Assembly (NCBI GenBank): GCA_027486035.1
Contig: JAIXPX010000046.1
Coordinates: 1 to 53,567, forward strand
Source of the DNA: Erythrobacteraceae bacterium
Lineage (GTDB): Bacteria; Pseudomonadota; Alphaproteobacteria; Sphingomonadales; Sphingomonadaceae
Reading direction: 5' to 3'
Length of the DNA: 53,567 nt
Below, in pieces: positions 50,946-53,567 of this stretch. The notes below the pieces were generated by a model that saw only the letters and a list, made by a program, of their open reading frames with translations, was not told the origin of the DNA and did not search any database. The position numbers and the translations under genes are program-made. Each line of letters begins with the position of its first letter. The first letter of the stretch is position 1.

Positions 50946-51403
50946 CAGGCAGCGCGCGCCAGCGCGGACACGTGCCAGTCGACGGTCATGCGGGCCACCT
51001 CCCGGCTCTCGGCGTCCTCAAGGCGCACCAGGACCGGGAAGCGCACCTTGCCCTCCGCCTCGAGCGCGGCGAAGAGCGCGGCCGCCTCGGCGTCGACCTC
51101 GGCATGGGCGGTGATCACGCCCTTGGCGGGCTTGACGAAGGCAATGGTCGAACTCGCCGCCACCGGTCGCAGCGCCGCGAGCCGTTCGAGGAACAATCCC
51201 GCCATGGCCGCGCCCGAGGCCGCCTCGGCAAGGGTGAACAGCGCCCCGGCATGGACCGTGGCGATATGATTGCTGGTCTCGCGGCTCTGCGCGAGCACGG
51301 TGGTCGCGCGGCCGGGCACGACATCACGGATCTCCACGCCGACATGGGCGGCGAAGGGAACAGCGGCCGAAAGATGGGCCTTGAGAGCGTCGAAGGGGTC
51401 CAT
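50945..51403 (-). CDS. DUF4442/PaaI hotdog thioesterase (operon copy 2)
   Basis: A 152-residue hotdog protein of the DUF4442-like group. TVHAGALFTLAEAASGAAMA (about 49-68) is the helix with its HAG motif; SSTIAFVKPAKGVITAHAEV and VRFPVLVRLEDAESREVARM are sheet strands. It differs clearly from the other hotdog gene of the operon, so this is not a recent duplication. The start ATG has AAGGAGATTCC upstream and stands right after the operator/promoter, making it the first gene. The stop shares one base with the TetR start. Confidence 0.88.
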   Translation of the reverse strand: MDPFDALKAHLSAAVPFAAHVGVEIRDVVPGRATTVLAQSRETSNHIATVHAGALFTLAEAASGAAMAGLFLERLAALRPVAASSTIAFVKPAKGVITAHAEVDAEAAALFAALEAEGKVRFPVLVRLEDAESREVARMTVDWHVSALARAA

Positions 51404-51423
51404 GGAATCTCCTTGTTGGCGTT

Positions 51424-51442
51424 ATGTATCCACTGGATACAT
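51424..51442. promoter_or_regulatory. Palindromic operator of the thioesterase-TetR operon
   Basis: ATGTATCCA-C-TGGATACAT, a 19-bp perfect palindrome, lies 21-39 bp before the first start codon and overlaps where -10 (GATAAT just upstream of it on the minus strand, or TACATA within it) is expected. It is the evident target for the TetR protein in this operon. Confidence 0.75.
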
Positions 51443-51499
51443 TATCGCCGCACAAGATCAACCCTCCGTTTCGCCGACATTTTTCTGCGATGATAGCGC

Positions 51500-52489
51500 C
51501 TATTCGGCCGCCGGGCGGCCGACCGGCTTGCTCGGCGTGGCCGGCATCCCGGCCTCGATCACCGGCAGCCAGCCCCGCGCCCCGGCCCCGATGCTGACCT
51601 GCGGCAGCGAGGCGAGGAAGCGCGATTTCGCCTCCCATTCCGCCACCGATCGCCCGGCCATGCGCGCCGCATCCTCCAGAGCGACCGGCTGGCGCAGCGC
51701 GCGGTTGATGAGCGCGTCGCCGAAGAAGGTCCAGTCGTTCTCGGCGAGGCACCCGAAGGAGGTCCGGGTGCTCGCCGCCGCGGTGAGGATCGCGGTGTTC
51801 TCGCTCGCCAGCACCGGGACGAAAACGCCCGAGTAGCACGCCGAGAGGATCAGCACCCGCCGCTCGATCCCCGCCTCTGTCAGCGCGGCCTTGAGGCGCT
51901 GGGGCGAGAGGATGCCGTAGCCGGTGTCGCCGTAGTGGTAGGCAAGGCCGATATCGGCGCCGTGGCTGGTGGTGTAGAGCACCAGCACGTCCTCCTTGGC
52001 GTCCATCAGCGACCCGACATGCGCAAGGCTGAGGAGCAGCGCCGAGATCGAGCCTTGGGGCAGGTCATCGGACACGCCATCCGGCCCCGCCAGCGTCAGG
52101 GTCCGGCCGCGGGCGCCATAGCGGGCAGCGAGCACCCGCCCCGCCTCGCGCGCCTCGCGCGAAAAGACCGGATCGCTGTCGAGCGCAATGGTGAGCACAT
52201 AGGCATCGGGCGTGCCGGGGCGCTGGGCGGCAAGCCCGGCCAGAGCGGCATCGAGCCTGCGGCTCTGCGCCCGGATCGCAGCAGGCGAGACGCCGCGGTG
52301 AAGCTCGGGCCCCAGCTCGTAGGATTTGCGCCGCTCGGCCTCGTCCTTGCCGCTGGCGAGATCAGGCCAGGGCAGCTTGTGCACGGGGGGCGTTGCCATC
52401 TGGACCGATTGCGACAGCGCCGGCACGGCCAGAAGCGCTGCGCCGAGGCCTGCCCAGAAACTGGTGATGATCGTGCCGCCCCGGTTCAT
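51500..52489 (-). CDS. Secreted C13 (legumain-like) caspase-fold cysteine peptidase
   Basis: A 329-residue protein with an N-terminal signal segment (TIITSFWAGLGAALLAVPAL, about 6-25) and a caspase-like C13 domain (about 90-290). The catalytic histidine is in DVLVLYTTSHGADIGLAYHY (about 168-187) and the cysteine in ERRVLILSACYSGVFVPVLA (about 210-229). Strands YVLTIALDSDPVFSREAREA and LTLAGPDGVSDDLPQGSIS also belong to the fold. The residue set is that of active peptidases. Bacterial members are poorly characterised; the target is unknown. The start ATG follows a hydrophobic leader with no strong ribosome site. Confidence 0.85.
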   Translation of the reverse strand: MNRGGTIITSFWAGLGAALLAVPALSQSVQMATPPVHKLPWPDLASGKDEAERRKSYELGPELHRGVSPAAIRAQSRRLDAALAGLAAQRPGTPDAYVLTIALDSDPVFSREAREAGRVLAARYGARGRTLTLAGPDGVSDDLPQGSISALLLSLAHVGSLMDAKEDVLVLYTTSHGADIGLAYHYGDTGYGILSPQRLKAALTEAGIERRVLILSACYSGVFVPVLASENTAILTAAASTRTSFGCLAENDWTFFGDALINRALRQPVALEDAARMAGRSVAEWEAKSRFLASLPQVSIGAGARGWLPVIEAGMPATPSKPVGRPAAE

Positions 52490-52560
52490 TGGGTAAGCAA
52501 GCTGCCCCCGGGGCCGGGCTGGGTCAAGCGGGTTAAGGAGGTTTGCCGAGGTTGCCGGGG

Positions 52561-52577
52561 TTACCAGAAACTGGTAA
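52561..52577. promoter_or_regulatory. Inverted repeat operator of parDE
   Basis: TTACCAG-AAA-CTGGTAA, a perfect 7-bp inverted repeat with a 3-bp spacer, ending 10 bp before the parD ATG. It is preceded by three degenerate GGTTNCC copies (about 52540-52566). ParD antitoxins bind such sites to repress their operon. Confidence 0.65.
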
Positions 52578-52587
52578 TTTGGCGGCC

Positions 52588-52827
52588 ATGGGAAAGAACA
52601 CTTCGATCGTCCTCAGCGACCACTTCGCCGAATATGCCCGCCGCAAGGTGGAATCGGGCGAATTCAGCTCGACCAGCGAGGTCGTGCGCGAAGCCTTGCG
52701 GCTGCATGAGGAACGCTCGCAATTCAAAGACAAGCTGCTCGAAGCGATCGACAAGGGGCTTGCCAGTCCTGTCGATGAGGCCTTCGACATTGATCGCTGG
52801 TTCGACGACGAATTCGGCGCTGCATAA
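52588..52827 (+). CDS. parD: ParD-type antitoxin
   Basis: A 79-residue antitoxin. The N-terminal ribbon-helix-helix part is NTSIVLSDHFAEYARRKVES and GEFSSTSEVVREALRLHEER (about 3-43), typical of ParD/CopG proteins. The C-terminal part (LLEAIDKGLASPVDEAFDID) is acidic and would wrap the toxin. The ATG lies just after an inverted repeat; a longer in-frame start would run through that operator and is rejected. The stop and the toxin start overlap as TAATG. Confidence 0.93.
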   Translation: MGKNTSIVLSDHFAEYARRKVESGEFSSTSEVVREALRLHEERSQFKDKLLEAIDKGLASPVDEAFDIDRWFDDEFGAA

Positions 52828-53111
52828 TGCGCCTCGTCTTTCGCGCCGATGCGACGGCGGACCTGCGCCGTATCGCAAGCGAGACGCGGCGCGCATGGGG
52901 CGAGGCGCAGGCCAAGGCCTATGCCTCGGGATTGCGTGACGCGATCAAGTCCCTGCGCGACTATCCTCTGCGCTATACCGAGTTCGAACCGCGCCCCGGC
53001 CTCAGGCGCCTGAACAGCGGGCGGCATGCGGTGCTATATAGCGTCGGTGACGAGAGCATCGAGATCATCCGCGTGCTGCACGTGGCAAGCGATCTGGGGC
53101 GGTTCATCTAG
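52827..53111 (+). CDS. parE: RelE/ParE family toxin
   Basis: A 94-residue toxin. The short beta-sheet fold is shown by LVFRADATADLRRIASETRR, YPLRYTEFEPRPGLRRLNSG and HAVLYSVGDESIEIIRVLHV (about 3-88), with the conserved late IIRVLHVASD. ParE members act on DNA gyrase, RelE members cleave mRNA; pairing with a ParD antitoxin favours ParE. The TAATG overlap with parD keeps toxin below antitoxin. A terminator follows. Confidence 0.93.
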   Translation: MRLVFRADATADLRRIASETRRAWGEAQAKAYASGLRDAIKSLRDYPLRYTEFEPRPGLRRLNSGRHAVLYSVGDESIEIIRVLHVASDLGRFI

Positions 53112-53125
53112 CCCCCCTGCAAGCA

Positions 53126-53163
53126 AGAAGGCCCGATCCCTCGCGGGACCGGGCCTTCTTTTG
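53126..53163. terminator. Bidirectional terminator between parE and sdhA
   Basis: AAGAAGGCCCG pairs with CGGGCCTTCTT, and the inner TCCC-TCGC-GGGA extends the hairpin. The right arm is followed by TTTTGT on the plus strand, and the left arm begins with AAGAA so a minus-strand U tract is also present. Confidence 0.8.
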
Positions 53164-53183
53164 TCTCTGGGCCAAGCGCCCGA

Positions 53184-53567
53184 TCAGTACACCCGCGCCT
53201 TGGGTTCGATGTACTTGATGTCGTCGGTCAGCGTGTATTCGTGGACCGGGCGGTAATCGAGGCGGATGTTGCTGCCGCGCCCGCCCCAGCCGTCGAACCA
53301 GCTGATGGTGTGCTTCATCCATTCCTTGTCATTGCGCTCGGGGTAGTCCTCGTGGGCGTGGGCGCCGCGGCTTTCCTTGCGGTTGGCGGCGGACGCCATC
53401 GTTACGTTGGCCTGCGCCATGAGGTTGTCGAGTTCGAGCGTCTCGATCAGGTCCGAGTTCCAGATCAGCGACTTGTCGGTGACGTGGATGTCCTCCATCC
53501 GCTTGTTCTGCTCGGCGAGCTTGGCGACGCCTTCGTCCATCAGCTTCTGGTCGCGGAACACGGCGCA
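53184..53567 (-). CDS. sdhA: Succinate dehydrogenase flavoprotein subunit (C-terminal part)
   Basis: The 127 C-terminal residues of complex II subunit A; the rest lies beyond the right edge. [40 protein letters not shown] and [20 protein letters not shown] (about 20-80 of the visible part) are the helical domain and the conserved [11 protein letters not shown] motif with the catalytic-site arginine. [15 protein letters not shown] ends the protein. The frame continues to the last base. sdhB is at 3404, some 50 kb away, so downstream of sdhA there is a terminator and the ParDE module. Confidence 0.96.
   Translation of the reverse strand, partial: CAVFRDQKLMDEGVAKLAEQNKRMEDIHVTDKSLIWNSDLIETLELDNLMAQANVTMASAANRKESRGAHAHEDYPERNDKEWMKHTISWFDGWGGRGSNIRLDYRPVHEYTLTDDIKYIEPKARVY

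Overview
This is a gene-dense, high-GC (roughly two-thirds G+C by eye) chromosomal stretch from an alphaproteobacterium. The most likely order is Sphingomonadales, probably Erythrobacteraceae. That placement is inferred from protein character, the exosortase-A-associated genes, the sdhB/zapE neighbourhood and the intergenic repeat families; no 16S gene is present. I see no tRNA, rRNA, CRISPR array, prophage or insertion sequence. No gap between genes exceeds about 250 bp.

Layout. 1-2.5 kb: 3' part of RNase E, a terminator, a repeat pair and a methyltransferase. 2.5-5.8 kb: an SDR, then sdhB, a thioesterase and zapE. 5.8-10.3 kb: an exosortase-A-associated group (ATPase, PLP decarboxylase, acyl-CoA ligase, divergent acyl carrier protein). 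10.4-17.9 kb: a long minus-strand operon (ETF-QO, ispE, N-formylglutamate amidohydrolase, ilvD, nnr, RNA methyltransferase). 18-22.5 kb: a coupled plus-strand run (degenerate uracil-DNA-glycosylase-like protein, lytic transglycosylase, moaB) and then a radical SAM gene. 22.5-30 kb: DUF1330, GNAT, acyl-CoA synthetase, an OmpA porin and dnaE. 30-35.7 kb: gpx with a small partner, lolD and its permease, purF, SDR, PilZ. 35.8-41.2 kb: beta-lactamase-fold hydrolase, photolyase, membrane hydrolase, esterase, rppH. 41.2-46.9 kb: TPR protein, rsmB-like, guaB, M28 lipoprotein peptidase, 3-hydroxybutyrate dehydrogenase. 47-53.6 kb: a 62-residue metallopeptidase remnant, a secreted hypothetical, a BlaI/M56 pair, a thioesterase-TetR-thioesterase operon, a C13 peptidase, a ParDE module and the 3' end of sdhA.

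The most unusual signal is non-coding. Two perfect 16-bp parS palindromes (10357, 21366) and one with a single central mismatch (35711) lie in intergenic DNA. Each has a block of three or four 11-bp direct repeats related to NTCCAGACCCC on the same relative side; at the third site the whole composite is inverted. ParB sites cluster near chromosome origins, so the window is probably origin-proximal. The 11-bp repeats look like binding sites for a second factor that I cannot identify.

Other points worth attention: an in-frame internal deletion that apparently reduced a YpfJ-type zinc metallopeptidase to its two termini; a repeat element that supplies, and could fold over, the Shine-Dalgarno of the rsmB-like gene; repeat hairpins with compensatory changes; and clear palindromic operators in front of the BlaI, thioesterase/TetR and ParDE units. 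Many neighbouring genes overlap by 1-8 nt (ATGA, GTGA, TGATG), indicating extensive translational coupling.
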